Assembly (NCBI GenBank): GCA_015075745.1
Contig: JABTTW010000003.1
Location: 124,001 to 188,000, forward strand
DNA: 64,000 nt
Origin: Planctomycetia bacterium
GTDB taxonomy: Bacteria > Planctomycetota > Phycisphaerae > UBA1845 > UTPLA1
Direction: 5' to 3'
Shown: piece by piece, positions 10,017 to 18,208 of the stretch
Numbering within the stretch: position 1 is the stretch's first letter
Layout: the number at the start of each line of letters is the position of its first letter
Notes under the pieces: model-generated
Seen by the model: only the letters and a program-made list of their open reading frames with translations
Told to the model about the DNA's origin: nothing
Database searches by the model: none
Translations under genes and position numbers: made by a program

Positions 10017-10511
10017 TCACGCAGGCTTTCGCACCGACATCATGTAATCCAGCTCGACAGCGGCACCGGCCGCGCGGCGGAGCATGTTGACGGCCTGGGC
10101 GCGGTGATGGGTCGAGTGCAGGATGGCCTGCATGATCATGTCGCCGAGGGTGGCCTTAAAGAGGCTGCCCTTGGAGTCGCGGTAGGTGATCGGGTTTTGC
10201 AGATCGCCGTCGGTCACTTTGGAGAGAAAGGTTGCCCGCTCTTCGTAGGTCCTCGCGAAGTGGGCGGCGATTTCGGCGACTGGCGTCTTTACGAGTTCAT
10301 TGGGCCACGGGGTCTCGGTGCGGCCCTGCCAGCGCTGGAGCCAGACGTGCTCGCCGGCGTGAATATGAATCAAGGTGCGGCGCAGACAGCCCAGGCCCAT
10401 GTCGAAGGGCTGATCGAGCTGGGCGTCGGTGAGTTTTTCGCTGTGCCGGAGGATTTCGCTATTTGCCCAGTTGCTGTACTTGAGGAATTCGGACAGGGTT
10501 GCAAGTTGCAT
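10017..10511 (-). CDS. DinB family protein (second of the cluster)
   Basis: A protein of 164 residues with the DinB pattern: YSNWANSEILRHSEKLTDAQLD, then TLIHIHAGEHVWLQRW (first His), and ILHSTHHRAQAVNMLRRAG-like HHRAQ (metal-site His pair) near residue 140. The ATG at 10511 is preferred to a TTG two codons earlier because GGGAG is then 8 bases away. It is closely similar in pattern to both halves of the tandem protein at 10778 (same HHRAQ.xNMLR block). Probably a metal-binding enzyme; substrate unknown. Confidence 0.87.
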   Translation of the reverse strand: MQLATLSEFLKYSNWANSEILRHSEKLTDAQLDQPFDMGLGCLRRTLIHIHAGEHVWLQRWQGRTETPWPNELVKTPVAEIAAHFARTYEERATFLSKVTDGDLQNPITYRDSKGSLFKATLGDMIMQAILHSTHHRAQAVNMLRRAAGAAVELDYMMSVRKPA

Positions 10512-10533
10512 GATCAATGCTCCCGTATTCGCG

Positions 10534-10767
10534 CTAATTGGGATTATCGTTGGAATCCTTGTCTTCCGGGATTGAATCGCGAAACCAGGTCTTCAGAAAG
10601 CTGAAAGCGCTGAATGCGAAGATAAGCAGACAAGTCGAGAAACGGGCAACCTCCCAACCGGTGCGATCCTCTCGGAAGAGGCCATTCCAAAACACGGTCG
10701 ACATGATGCCGAAGAACAGGCACGCGAGAAGCTGAGCAACGTCAACGTAGTAGTGACGCGTAAACAT
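10534..10767 (-). CDS. Small membrane protein
   Basis: A 77-residue product with two predicted membrane helices (VAQLLACLFFGIMSTVFWNG and FSTCLLIFAFSAFSFL) and an acidic tail (PEDKDSNDNPN). It fits neatly between two DinB genes, 10 bases after the upstream stop and 22 bases before the next start, with a TTGAGG ribosome-like site ahead of the ATG. The tight spacing argues that it is real and in the same transcript. No family recognised. Confidence 0.55.
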   Translation of the reverse strand: MFTRHYYVDVAQLLACLFFGIMSTVFWNGLFREDRTGWEVARFSTCLLIFAFSAFSFLKTWFRDSIPEDKDSNDNPN

Positions 10768-10777
10768 CGTCGGTGCC

Positions 10778-11854
10778 TCAATTCCTGGGTAGTCTTGCCC
10801 AGCCGATCAGGTCCAGGGCCGGTGTCATCGCTCCGACATGCCGGAGCATGTTGAGGGCCTGGGCGCGATGGTGCATGCCGTGGCCGGCGACCTGAAGAAT
10901 GACTTCGCCGAGCCGTAAGTACAGGCGAATTCCCTCCGCCCCGCCTGCGATAATTTCGCGGTGCAGCGATGCGTCGTCCAGCCCTTCGAGATACGCCCGG
11001 CGATCTTGCGTGGTTCGGTCGAACTCGGCCTTGATGTCGCTGACCGGCCTGCCGGGCCGGGGCGGGGCGATGACAATTTGAGCGCCGTCGCGCCAGTTTG
11101 CGAGCCAGCCTGACTCGGCGGCGACGATGTGGTGAAGCGTCTTGCGCAGCGAGCCACAGCCGAACTCGAACTCCTTGTCGAGGGCGGCGTCATCAAGCGC
11201 GCCTGCGATTGCAAAGATCTGCTCGTTGGCCCAGTCGCTGAAGTCGTGGAGGTATCGAAGCGTGCCGGCGCAGAGGAGGGCCGGGTCGCTGAGCGTCGTG
11301 CCGACGATACGCCCTTTGGCGGTGAGTGCGTCAATGGTTCGCTGGTCGGCGAGTCGCAGCGTCGGGCGCTCGATGCGCATGAAAATGTAATCGAGGTTGA
11401 TAAGCGGCTTACCGATTTGCCGCAGCATGGCCATGACCTGAGCGCGGTGGTGGATGCCGTGGGTGCAGACGTGAAGGAGGATGTCGCAAAGCTTATTGGT
11501 GTAGGGATCGCCCTTCATGCTCTTGTAGTTGATGGGTTGGCGCACAGCCTCGTCGGAGAGCCCTGCGAGCCAGGCCGATCGGGCGTCGTCGAGTTTTTGC
11601 GAGGCGTCGATGAGCTGGGGAATCGCTGCAAGGTCGCGGGCGTGCGGCATGGCGGCGGCGTTGGCACCGCCGATGCGTTCGAACCAGATTCGATCGGCTC
11701 CGTAGATATGACGCAAAGTCTCACGGAGGGAGCCGGGGCCCATGTCGAACTTGCGGTCCAGGGCCTCGTCGGGCAGCTCCTTCGCGGCGGCGAGGATCCG
11801 ATCATTGGCCCATCGACCATGGCAGAACCACTCGCGGATTGTTTCTACGCGCAT
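10778..11854 (-). CDS. Tandem DinB protein (two DinB domains fused)
   Basis: Residues 1-165 and about 195-358 are each a complete DinB domain. The first has WANDRILAAAKELPDEALD, TLRHIYGADRIW and CTHGIHHRAQVMAML. The second has WANEQIFAIAGALDDAALD, TLHHIVAAESGW and AGHGMHHRAQALNML. The matching landmarks show an internal duplication. DinB-fold proteins commonly dimerise, so the fusion probably makes an intramolecular dimer (inference). It is the first gene of a same-strand group with the small membrane protein and the two single-domain DinB genes. Confidence 0.88.
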   Translation of the reverse strand: MRVETIREWFCHGRWANDRILAAAKELPDEALDRKFDMGPGSLRETLRHIYGADRIWFERIGGANAAAMPHARDLAAIPQLIDASQKLDDARSAWLAGLSDEAVRQPINYKSMKGDPYTNKLCDILLHVCTHGIHHRAQVMAMLRQIGKPLINLDYIFMRIERPTLRLADQRTIDALTAKGRIVGTTLSDPALLCAGTLRYLHDFSDWANEQIFAIAGALDDAALDKEFEFGCGSLRKTLHHIVAAESGWLANWRDGAQIVIAPPRPGRPVSDIKAEFDRTTQDRRAYLEGLDDASLHREIIAGGAEGIRLYLRLGEVILQVAGHGMHHRAQALNMLRHVGAMTPALDLIGWARLPRN

Positions 11855-11935
11855 ATGATTGCACCCAATGGATTAAGTAAACTTGATTACATCGTAGCTA
11901 AGTAGAATACTTGCGGCAATTGACGGGTTCACACT

Positions 11936-12319
11936 ATGAGCCAGCTTACCATTGCATGGGCGCTTCCACTGCTGATCGTTGCCATTGTGGCATACCTCAT
12001 TTTTCGCTCGCGCGGTGGAAAACGGCTCACTTGCACAAAGTGCGGCTACGACCTTAACGAAAACGAGAACGGCCGGTGTCCTGAGTGCGGCGCGACCATT
12101 GCCAAACCGATCGGCGAAGTGGGACGCGTGACGATGGAAATCCGCGGCACGGCGATCGGCGAGGTGAAGGTGAACGGTCGAAGGTGGAAGGCAGGTCAGG
12201 CCGCGCCGATGATGCCGCTCACCAAGGGCACGAAGGTGCGCGTTGTCGCTTCGAAGGGCATGGTCCTATTGGTCGGTCCGACGAAGACGGGGCCGGGCGG
12301 CCGGGTGAGACAGGGCTAA
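11936..12319 (+). CDS. Zinc-ribbon membrane protein with NfeD-like tail
   Basis: A 127-residue protein with one N-terminal transmembrane helix (IAWALPLLIVAIVAYLIF), a zinc ribbon CTKCGYDLNENENGRCPECGA at about residues 33-53, and a C-terminal beta-rich segment from about residue 62 (GRVTMEIRGTAIGEVKVNGRRW...VRVVASKGMVLLV) that resembles the OB-fold tail of NfeD proteins. The stop codon TAA lies in the CTAA target duplication of the adjacent IS1380 element. The same CTAA flanks the far end, so the gene end was not altered by the insertion. Confidence 0.72.
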   Translation: MSQLTIAWALPLLIVAIVAYLIFRSRGGKRLTCTKCGYDLNENENGRCPECGATIAKPIGEVGRVTMEIRGTAIGEVKVNGRRWKAGQAAPMMPLTKGTKVRVVASKGMVLLVGPTKTGPGGRVRQG

Positions 12320-12357
12320 CCCGAATATTTCATCAGGTCGGCGTTGAATAGGAATAG

Positions 12358-12427
12358 AAAAAGCCTCGAAGCCCTGTAGACTGGGGTTTCGTAAGAACAT
12401 TCCGGTCCATAGGCAGGGAGGCTTTTT
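12358..12427 (+). promoter_or_regulatory. Long inverted repeat covering the transposase ribosome site
   Basis: AAAAAGCCTC (12358-12367) and GAGGCTTTTT (12418-12427) are perfect 10-base complements. The right arm overlaps the GGGAGG ribosome site (12416-12421) of the GTG start at 12429. A transcript entering from outside the element would contain both arms and could hide the site, a known way for IS elements to avoid activation by read-through. Whether the element's own promoter lies between the arms was not determined. Confidence 0.45.
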
Positions 12428-12428
12428 C

Positions 12429-13772
12429 GTGACAGACTGTAACAGCAAACCGATGTTCTTTTCCAGTCTCGGCCGCAAGAAAATCGTGGCCGATTTCACA
12501 GGCGGAACGCTCACCTCAGACGCCGGGGGTCTGCTGCTTCGGGAGGTCGAGCGGCGTCTGGGCCTGGTCGATCAACTGGCCGGGGTCATCAACGACCCGC
12601 GTGATCCGGCCCGAATTCAACATGACCAGCGGGTCATGCTGGCCCAGCGCATCTTTGCCATTGCGATGGGCTACGAAGATCTCAACGACCATCAAGCCCT
12701 GCGGAGCGATCCCGTGCTGGCGGTCCTGACCGGGCGGCCGCCGAGCGCGGATGAGCCGCTGGCCAGCAGTCCGACCTTGTGCCGGCTGGAGAACCGCGTC
12801 ACGCGCGGCGACCTGGCACGAATGTCGCGTGTGCTGGTGGAGCAGTTCATCGCGTCCTATGAATCGCCGCCGGAGGAATTGATCCTCGACTTCGACGCGA
12901 CCGACGATCCGATCCACGGCAACCAGGAAGGCCGCTTCTTCCACGGCTATTACGACCACCACTGCTTCCTACCGCTGTATGTGTTCTGCGGCTCGCGGCT
13001 GCTGGTCTCCTACCTGCGGCCCAGCAACATCGACGGGGCCCATCACGCCTGGCCCATCCTGAAGCTGCTGGTGCAGCGCTTGCGACAGGCGTGGCCCGGG
13101 GTGCGGATCATCGTCCGCGGGGATTCCGGCTTCTGCCGCCGGCGAATGATGAAATGGTGCGACCGGCACGGCGTCAAGTACGTGCTGGGCCTGGCCCGCA
13201 ACACCGTCCTGGAGAAAGCGGCCGAGTCCTTCATGCAGGCGGCCGAGGCCCAGTTCGCCACCACGCAGCAGAAGGTGCGGAACTTCCACGAGATCGAGTA
13301 CGCGGCGCAGACCTGGGATCGCCCGCGCCGCGTGATCGTCAAGGCCGAGCGGCTGGTTCAGGGGCCCAACGTTCGATTCGTGGTGACCAACCTGACCGAC
13401 CGCACGCCGAACGATATCTACGACGGTCTGTACACGGCCCGCGGCGACATGGAGAACCGCATCAAGGAGCAGCAGCTCGGGCTCTTCGCCGATCGCACCA
13501 GTTGCCACGCCTTCCTGGCCAATCAGTTCCGGCTGCTGTTGTCCTCGGCGGCCTACGTCCTGGTGGAAACGCTGCGCCGCACGGCCCTGGCCGGCACCGA
13601 ACTGGCCGAGGCCCAGGTGAACACCATTCGCCTGAAACTCTTCAAGGTCGCCGCGCGGGTGGTCGTCTCCGTGCGCCGCGTCGTACTGCGACTGTCGAGC
13701 AGCTGCCCCCTGCAGGACCTGTGGCGATCCCTGGTTCCACGACTCCGCCTGATCCCGCCCGCCCCATCATGA
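12429..13772 (+). CDS. IS1380-family transposase
   Basis: A DDE transposase of 447 residues. N-terminal DFTGGTLTSDAGGLLLREVERRLGL and ALRSDPVLAVLTGR, followed by LASSPTLCRLENRV, are hallmarks of IS1380. The acidic catalytic positions are seen in LDFDATDDPIHGNQEG, VRGDSGFCRR and the YREK-like GDMENRIKEQQLGLFADRTSC. Translation starts at GTG 12429 behind GGGAGG. The frame is intact and of normal length, so the element is probably functional. Confidence 0.95.
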   Translation: MTDCNSKPMFFSSLGRKKIVADFTGGTLTSDAGGLLLREVERRLGLVDQLAGVINDPRDPARIQHDQRVMLAQRIFAIAMGYEDLNDHQALRSDPVLAVLTGRPPSADEPLASSPTLCRLENRVTRGDLARMSRVLVEQFIASYESPPEELILDFDATDDPIHGNQEGRFFHGYYDHHCFLPLYVFCGSRLLVSYLRPSNIDGAHHAWPILKLLVQRLRQAWPGVRIIVRGDSGFCRRRMMKWCDRHGVKYVLGLARNTVLEKAAESFMQAAEAQFATTQQKVRNFHEIEYAAQTWDRPRRVIVKAERLVQGPNVRFVVTNLTDRTPNDIYDGLYTARGDMENRIKEQQLGLFADRTSCHAFLANQFRLLLSSAAYVLVETLRRTALAGTELAEAQVNTIRLKLFKVAARVVVSVRRVVLRLSSSCPLQDLWRSLVPRLRLIPPAPS

Positions 13773-13963
13773 CCCGAAAAACAACCTGATCACCGCTTGG
13801 GGGTAAGGGGGCTCTGCGCGCCCCAACCTCCACCTTCATCCCTCCGCTCACGCACAAAGCCGAAAAACTCCGTCCATCACCATTCGAAGATCACTGATGA
13901 AATATGCGGGCTAATGCGATGTGACTTTTCGGCGAACCTGCCGACTTGAGAGATGAGGCTGAA

Positions 13964-14455
13964 TCACAGGGCCATCTTGAGCGGCATACCGTAGATGCTG
14001 GCTTCGAAGACCATTTCGCCGTCCAAGTACGACTGCACGTCGCACACGAATCTGCGCTTGCGTGCCTCGGTCATCCGCCCCACCAGGATGATTTGTGCAG
14101 GTGGAATGACGCTTCCACGGAACTTGCATTTTTCGACGCCGCCGAATCCGAGGAAGTAGTCCGCCTCGAACGGCGCGAATTCGTGCTGTACGAAGCCGGC
14201 TAATTGCGCCGCACACTCCAGCATGAGGACGCCTGGAAAGATTGGATGGCCGGGCATGTGACCGCGACACCACCATTCATCGGGGCGCACGTTTCGAATG
14301 CCCGCCGCGTGGTGAAGCGTGGTATCGACGTGGATAATCCCATCGAGTTGGGCAAACTCGAAGCGCTGGGGCAAGTATTTATAGATTTTATCCCGGTCGT
14401 GCAGAATCCGGCCTGTATCAAGGGTCGACGGGTCGATGATGGGCGGGGGTGGCAT
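13964..14455 (-). CDS. FabZ-like 3-hydroxyacyl-ACP dehydratase (hot-dog fold)
   Basis: A 163-residue single hot-dog domain. The catalytic block RGHMPGHPIFPGVLMLECAAQLAG matches the FabZ pattern (catalytic His, then Glu in the central helix). Ahead of it lies an N-terminal stretch of about 45 residues, followed by TTLHHAAGIRNVRPDEWW where classic FabZ has the short I-A-L-K-NVT strand. The function should be dehydration of a beta-hydroxyacyl-ACP. No other fab genes are adjacent, so a role in main fatty-acid synthesis or in a side pathway is open. The IS1380 element sits 53 bases beyond its 3' end. Confidence 0.85.
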   Translation of the reverse strand: MPPPPIIDPSTLDTGRILHDRDKIYKYLPQRFEFAQLDGIIHVDTTLHHAAGIRNVRPDEWWCRGHMPGHPIFPGVLMLECAAQLAGFVQHEFAPFEADYFLGFGGVEKCKFRGSVIPPAQIILVGRMTEARKRRFVCDVQSYLDGEMVFEASIYGMPLKMAL

Positions 14456-14638
14456 GTCGGGGCGCTCTATTGGGGGGCACTCGATCTTGCCCGTCCGGTG
14501 ATGATTCCTGGGCGTGAACCGTTGAAAGAGTCCCAGGACTGATCGCCGGGCGCGAGATCAGAATGGACCAACATCGCTCGGCCTTAGATCAATTGACCGG
14601 GGCAGAATCCACTACGGGCGACCCCGACGCTTCAATAC

Positions 14639-14824
14639 TTATGACGCGGCGTCGTCCGTGGAACGCACTTCAAGAATCTTCTTGCGCACGTTCTGTGCGG
14701 CATTCTTGATATCCTGCATCGCCTTCCGAACGCGGGTTCCGGCCGCCTTGTTGCCGCCTTCGGCCTTGGCTACGTCATCCGCGCATGCTTCCACAAGTTG
14801 CTTGAGGGCTTCATATTCCTGCAT
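14639..14824 (-). CDS. Histone H1-like protein of the chlamydial Hc1 type
   Basis: A 61-residue basic, helical protein: EYEALKQLVEACADDVAKAE, GGNKAAGTRVRKAMQDIK, then NAAQNVRKKILEVR. This layout is that of the N-terminal part of Hc1 (chlamydial histone H1-like DNA-compacting protein), which planctomycetes and relatives also encode. The start at 14824 has an AGGAGAG ribosome site. A longer open frame upstream of this ATG is not needed. Likely nucleoid-associated; DNA compaction is inferred from the family. Confidence 0.78.
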   Translation of the reverse strand: MQEYEALKQLVEACADDVAKAEGGNKAAGTRVRKAMQDIKNAAQNVRKKILEVRSTDDAAS

Positions 14825-15292
14825 GGATCGCTCTCCTGATCCTGTTGCGATGGGTTGTAAAGACCAGTTGCTGCTTCGGCACGGCCCATTGCCGGGCAGA
14901 AGTTGGGCAGAGTCTAACCGAGGCGTATTCCGAGTCAAACCCCCAAAACGTCGATTTTGGCATTATAAATGGGGTCCACTGGGCAGGATTGGGTGAAAAA
15001 TGGCGGTTTTGGCGGTTTGCCAAGGGCGGATTCTCGGCCTCCAGGGCCATATTCCTGGTTCTCTCGGCCGACCTCATGTACTGCGTGTTGAGGCGTTTTG
15101 AAATATCAGGCTGAGGGAATTGTGCAAGAATGTCGCGCGGCGTCTCACGCGAGCTACCGTCTGCGGAGGCGCCGTTTGTGGCCCTCATCGGCGGCCTTGA
15201 AGGATCACTCGCCATCCAGTAGCATTTGGCGATCGGTGGCCGGTTGAGCCGCCTGGCTGTGAGAGAATCGGCTTCCGCAAAGGGATATTCCC
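14825..15292. other. Intergenic region between divergent hc1-like and rpmH genes
   Basis: 468 bases without a supported gene. The open frames across it lack family features, and the longest (minus strand, ending inside the hc1-like gene) has an unstructured composition. It should hold divergent promoters for the hc1-like gene and rpmH, but I could not identify a convincing pair of boxes. Confidence 0.5.
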
Positions 15293-15436
15293 GTGCATTA
15301 TCCACATCGCAAGAGCTATCGTAAGCGACTTCGCAAACAGGGTTTCCGCGCCAGAATGCGAACCGCCGGCGGCCGAAAGGTTATTTCGCGAAAACGCGCT
15401 CGCGGCCGACAAGTCAACGTTCGGGCAAAGTACTAG
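15293..15436 (+). CDS. rpmH: Ribosomal protein bL34
   Basis: A 47-residue, very basic protein started by GTG at 15293. It reads HYPHRKSYRKRLRKQGFRAR, then MRTAGGRKVISRKRARGRQ and a short VNVRAKY tail. The GFRARM-T-GGRKVI-RKRARGR core is that of bL34 in the large ribosomal subunit. The N-terminus (HYPHRKSYRKR) departs from the usual KRTxQPxxRKR. The normal partners rnpA and dnaA are not adjacent; ftsW and murG follow instead. Confidence 0.85.
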   Translation: MHYPHRKSYRKRLRKQGFRARMRTAGGRKVISRKRARGRQVNVRAKY

Positions 15437-15781
15437 CCCCGACAACTCCCCTGTTCTTATTTACCTCTCTGCCGCCACGGTCGTTTTTCGCCCGTGGACC
15501 CATGACTGTCTTGCTGTTTCTCAGATCGCGTTCCTTTGGGCTGGAGGAGACCACGGCGGCCGTCTCAGACGTTCACTTTCGAGCGACCTCCCAGATTTCG
15601 TGTGTCCTTCGCTACGGTCCTGCGGCGGCATATTCACTTGCGGAATCGCCCCCGCTGGGCTTGGGCGGGCGGACACGCCGATGTAGAATCATGCGCTGAT
15701 CGCGCACGACCTGCCCCTTTTCGCGGGATTCCCAGAGGGGACTGGGCCCACGCTAACGATGGCGTTGCACGGAGGCGACCC
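15437..15781. other. Leader region upstream of ftsW
   Basis: 345 bases between rpmH and ftsW. No rnpA could be read in any frame. A small hairpin CCACGG/CCGTGG (about 15475-15496) is present. A long open frame continuous with ftsW crosses the second half but has a low-complexity Arg/Pro composition, and ftsW has its own good start. Confidence 0.5.
15661..15689 (+). promoter_or_regulatory. Possible sigma-70-type promoter for ftsW-murG
   Basis: TTGGGC (15661-15666) and TAGAAT (15684-15689) are separated by 17 bases, about 90 bases before the ftsW start. The -10 box is good, the -35 box matches only the TTG. Weak prediction. Confidence 0.3.
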
Positions 15782-17026
15782 ATGATCTGGCTTGAGAGCA
15801 AACCATCCGCAGCGGGTACGACGGTCTCGATCGTCGCGGCGTCGCTCATGGGTCTTGGCGTGGTCATGGTCTTTAGTGCCGGGGCAAGCCTGACCGCCCC
15901 ACCGATCACCGATCGAATTCTCTCCAATCCATCTTTCCGCCAGGCGACGTTCACCTTCGCTGCGCTGGTTACGATGCTCATGGTCGGATTATGCCCTTAC
16001 CACTCGTGGCGGATTCGGCCGCGTACATGGTTTCAGCCGACCGTTTTCCTGGCGCTGATCACGATCGGCCTGTTGGTCGCGGCGCTGATTCCCGGCATCG
16101 GCGAGGAGCGCAATGGCGCGCGGCGCTGGCTTTCACTGGGCCCCGCGAACGCAGGCCTGAGCTTTCAGCCGTCCGAGCTTGCCAAGCTCTCGGTCATTTT
16201 GCTGATCGCGGGGATCTGCGGACAGATGGGCGATCGGATTCGCAAGTTCTTCACCGGCCTGTTGCCGCTCATGTTCATTCTGGGCATTTACGGCGCCTTG
16301 GTGGGAATCGAAGACTTTGGAACGGGCGCACTGCTCCTGCTCGTCGGCGGCTGCATGTTGCTCGGTGCCGGGGCAAAGGTCTGGCACCTGGCACTGACCT
16401 GTCTGCCGGCGGTGGCGGGGATGTGCTATCTCCTCGCGGCCAAGGCGTATCGGCTGGAGCGACTCAAGTCGTTCCTGGACCCGTTCGCGGATGCACAGGG
16501 CAGCGGCTATCACCAGGTGCAGTCGCTCATCACCATTGCGTCGGGCGGATGGTGGGGGCAGGGACTTGGCGCCGGCATTCAGAAATATGGCTATCTCCCC
16601 GAAGGCCGAACGGACTTTATCTTCGCGGTGATCTGCGAAGAGCTGGGGCTGGTCGGCGGGTTGGCGGTGCTTGGGCTTTTCGCCGTTCTGATCTGGAGCG
16701 GGCGAAAGGCGATGAACAATGCGGATACGGAGTTCGGCAGGCTCATCGCCCTTGGGGTCACGCTGACATTCGGGTTTCAGGCTGCTATCAACGTCGCCGT
16801 GGTCACGGTGTCGGTTCCGACCAAGGGAATCGGCCTTCCGCTTGTTTCCGCGGGCGGCACCGGGGTGATCCTTTACGGCCTGCTACTCGGGCTTCTCATT
16901 AACGTCGCGCGGCGTCGCATCGGAGCGACAGCGACCGAATTTTCCGGGCTGACAGCCGCCCCGGCGCGCGGCCAAGCAGATATGCGAGATTTCCCCAGTC
17001 ACGCAGCGCTCTCCGCCCAGCTTTGA
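15782..17026 (+). CDS. ftsW: Peptidoglycan glycosyltransferase FtsW (SEDS family)
   Basis: A SEDS polymerase with about ten membrane helices that polymerises lipid II at the septum. The key blocks are present: NGARRWLSLG, FQPSELAKLSVIL, IEDFGTG, LDPFADAQGSGYHQVQSLITIASGGWWGQGLG, GYLPEGRTDFIFAVICEELG and SVPTKGIGLPLVSAGGTG. GGAGG six bases before the ATG at 15782 fixes the start. It is followed 32 bases later by murG, the usual ftsW-murG order of the dcw cluster, here detached from mur ligases and ftsZ within the window. The short gap implies co-transcription. Confidence 0.92.
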   Translation: MIWLESKPSAAGTTVSIVAASLMGLGVVMVFSAGASLTAPPITDRILSNPSFRQATFTFAALVTMLMVGLCPYHSWRIRPRTWFQPTVFLALITIGLLVAALIPGIGEERNGARRWLSLGPANAGLSFQPSELAKLSVILLIAGICGQMGDRIRKFFTGLLPLMFILGIYGALVGIEDFGTGALLLLVGGCMLLGAGAKVWHLALTCLPAVAGMCYLLAAKAYRLERLKSFLDPFADAQGSGYHQVQSLITIASGGWWGQGLGAGIQKYGYLPEGRTDFIFAVICEELGLVGGLAVLGLFAVLIWSGRKAMNNADTEFGRLIALGVTLTFGFQAAINVAVVTVSVPTKGIGLPLVSAGGTGVILYGLLLGLLINVARRRIGATATEFSGLTAAPARGQADMRDFPSHAALSAQL

Positions 17027-17058
17027 TCCCGGGCCATCGGTGATATGCTGGAGGCGTC

Positions 17059-18180
17059 ATGAGCGCGACACGACCCTGGTTTGTTATTGCGGGCGGCGGA
17101 ACCGGCGGGCACCTTTTTCCCGGGCTGGCGGTTGCCGAAGCATTGCGCGCCATTCAGGAAGACTTCGAGATCACCGTCTTCGGTACAAAGCGGCCGATCG
17201 ATGAGATGCTGACCACGCGTCGCGGGTATGAGCTTGTTCCTCAGCAGGTGCGCGCTTTCCCGGCGAAGATCTGGCAATGGCCTGGATTTCTTCGGGCGTG
17301 GCGTCAGTCGATGAAGTACGCCTGCCATCGTTTCAACGAGCGCACGCCGGCGGTCATTCTCGGCCTTGGCGGATACGGCTCGGGGCCGGCCATTACAGCG
17401 GGAGTGAAGCTGGGAATACCGACGGCTCTGTTCAATCCGGACGCCGTGCCCGGTCGGGCGAATCGCAGATTTGCGCCGAAGGTGAATCAGGTTTATGTGC
17501 AATGGTCGGACTCGCAGAATCAGTTCGGCGATGGGATCGACGTGCGCGTGACGGGCTGCCCGATCAGACCGGAGTTTGGGAAGACCAATCGCCAGGCGGG
17601 CTGCCGGGCGCTCAAGCTTGATCCGGAACGGCCGACGCTGCTGATTACGGGCGCGTCGCAGGGCGCGCGATCGATCAACGAGACGATGATCGAGCTGATG
17701 GACCTTTGGAGAGTTGCGACGGAATGGCAGATCGTGCATTTGACCGGGTCCGCGGATAAGGAATCAAGTGCCGCGAAGTACAAGGGGGCGGGGGTCAAGG
17801 CGACCGTGATCGCGTTCACGGAGCAGATGGCCCACTGCATGGCGGCGGCGGACATCGTCATTTCGCGGGCGGGCGCGTCGACCCTTGCGGAGATTACGGC
17901 GATGGGATTGCCGTCGGTGCTGCTGCCCTATCCGTTCGACCGGAAGCGCCATCAACACGCGAATGCGAAAGTGCTGGTGGATGCCGGCGCGGCGGAGATG
18001 ATCGACGACACCAATGCGCCGAAGAAGAATGCCGCGAAACTTCGAGACTTGCTCCGTCAACTCATGCAGAGTGAACATCGGCGATCCCGGATGCGCCAGG
18101 CGGCGTCGGCGCTGGGGCGACAAACTGCGGCGGCTGAAATGGCGCACCTGCTGCACGAACTGGCGCGAACCGGGCGCTAG
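17059..18180 (+). CDS. murG: UDP-N-acetylglucosamine transferase MurG
   Basis: MurG adds GlcNAc to lipid I to form lipid II on the inner face of the membrane. Features: the N-terminal glycine loop AGGGTGGHLFPGLAVAEAL, GLGGYGSGPA, the VPGRANRRFAP block, TGASQGARSINE, and the C-terminal donor site ISRAGASTLAEITAMGLPSVLLPYPFDRKRHQHANA. In the block before VPG the usual H-E-Q-N is F-N-P-D here, a local divergence. The ATG has GGAGG four bases upstream. Length (373) is normal. Confidence 0.93.
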   Translation: MSATRPWFVIAGGGTGGHLFPGLAVAEALRAIQEDFEITVFGTKRPIDEMLTTRRGYELVPQQVRAFPAKIWQWPGFLRAWRQSMKYACHRFNERTPAVILGLGGYGSGPAITAGVKLGIPTALFNPDAVPGRANRRFAPKVNQVYVQWSDSQNQFGDGIDVRVTGCPIRPEFGKTNRQAGCRALKLDPERPTLLITGASQGARSINETMIELMDLWRVATEWQIVHLTGSADKESSAAKYKGAGVKATVIAFTEQMAHCMAAADIVISRAGASTLAEITAMGLPSVLLPYPFDRKRHQHANAKVLVDAGAAEMIDDTNAPKKNAAKLRDLLRQLMQSEHRRSRMRQAASALGRQTAAAEMAHLLHELARTGR

Positions 18181-18208
18181 GCGAAGTGGATTTTACGTAG
18201 AGGATTGA

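Larger units (their letters stand above)
12320..13910 (+). mobile_element. Complete IS1380-family insertion sequence (1591 bp)
   Basis: The ends are 17-bp inverted repeats with one mismatch: CCCGAATATTTCATCAG at 12320-12336 and the reverse complement of CCCGCATATTTCATCAG at 13894-13910. A direct 4-bp target duplication, CTAA, lies at 12316-12319 and 13911-13914. One intact transposase fills most of the element. Intact ends, gene and duplication suggest a recent insertion. The target is just at the stop codon of the zinc-ribbon gene. Confidence 0.93.

Noticed and set aside
14811..15305. 164-codon minus-strand frame between hc1-like gene and rpmH
   Set aside because: Overlaps the start of rpmH and the hc1-like start, and has an unordered composition with no motif.
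15536..15781. Long N-terminal extension of ftsW
   Set aside because: The extension is Arg/Pro-rich and unlike SEDS proteins; the ATG at 15782 has an ideal ribosome site and begins the first membrane region.
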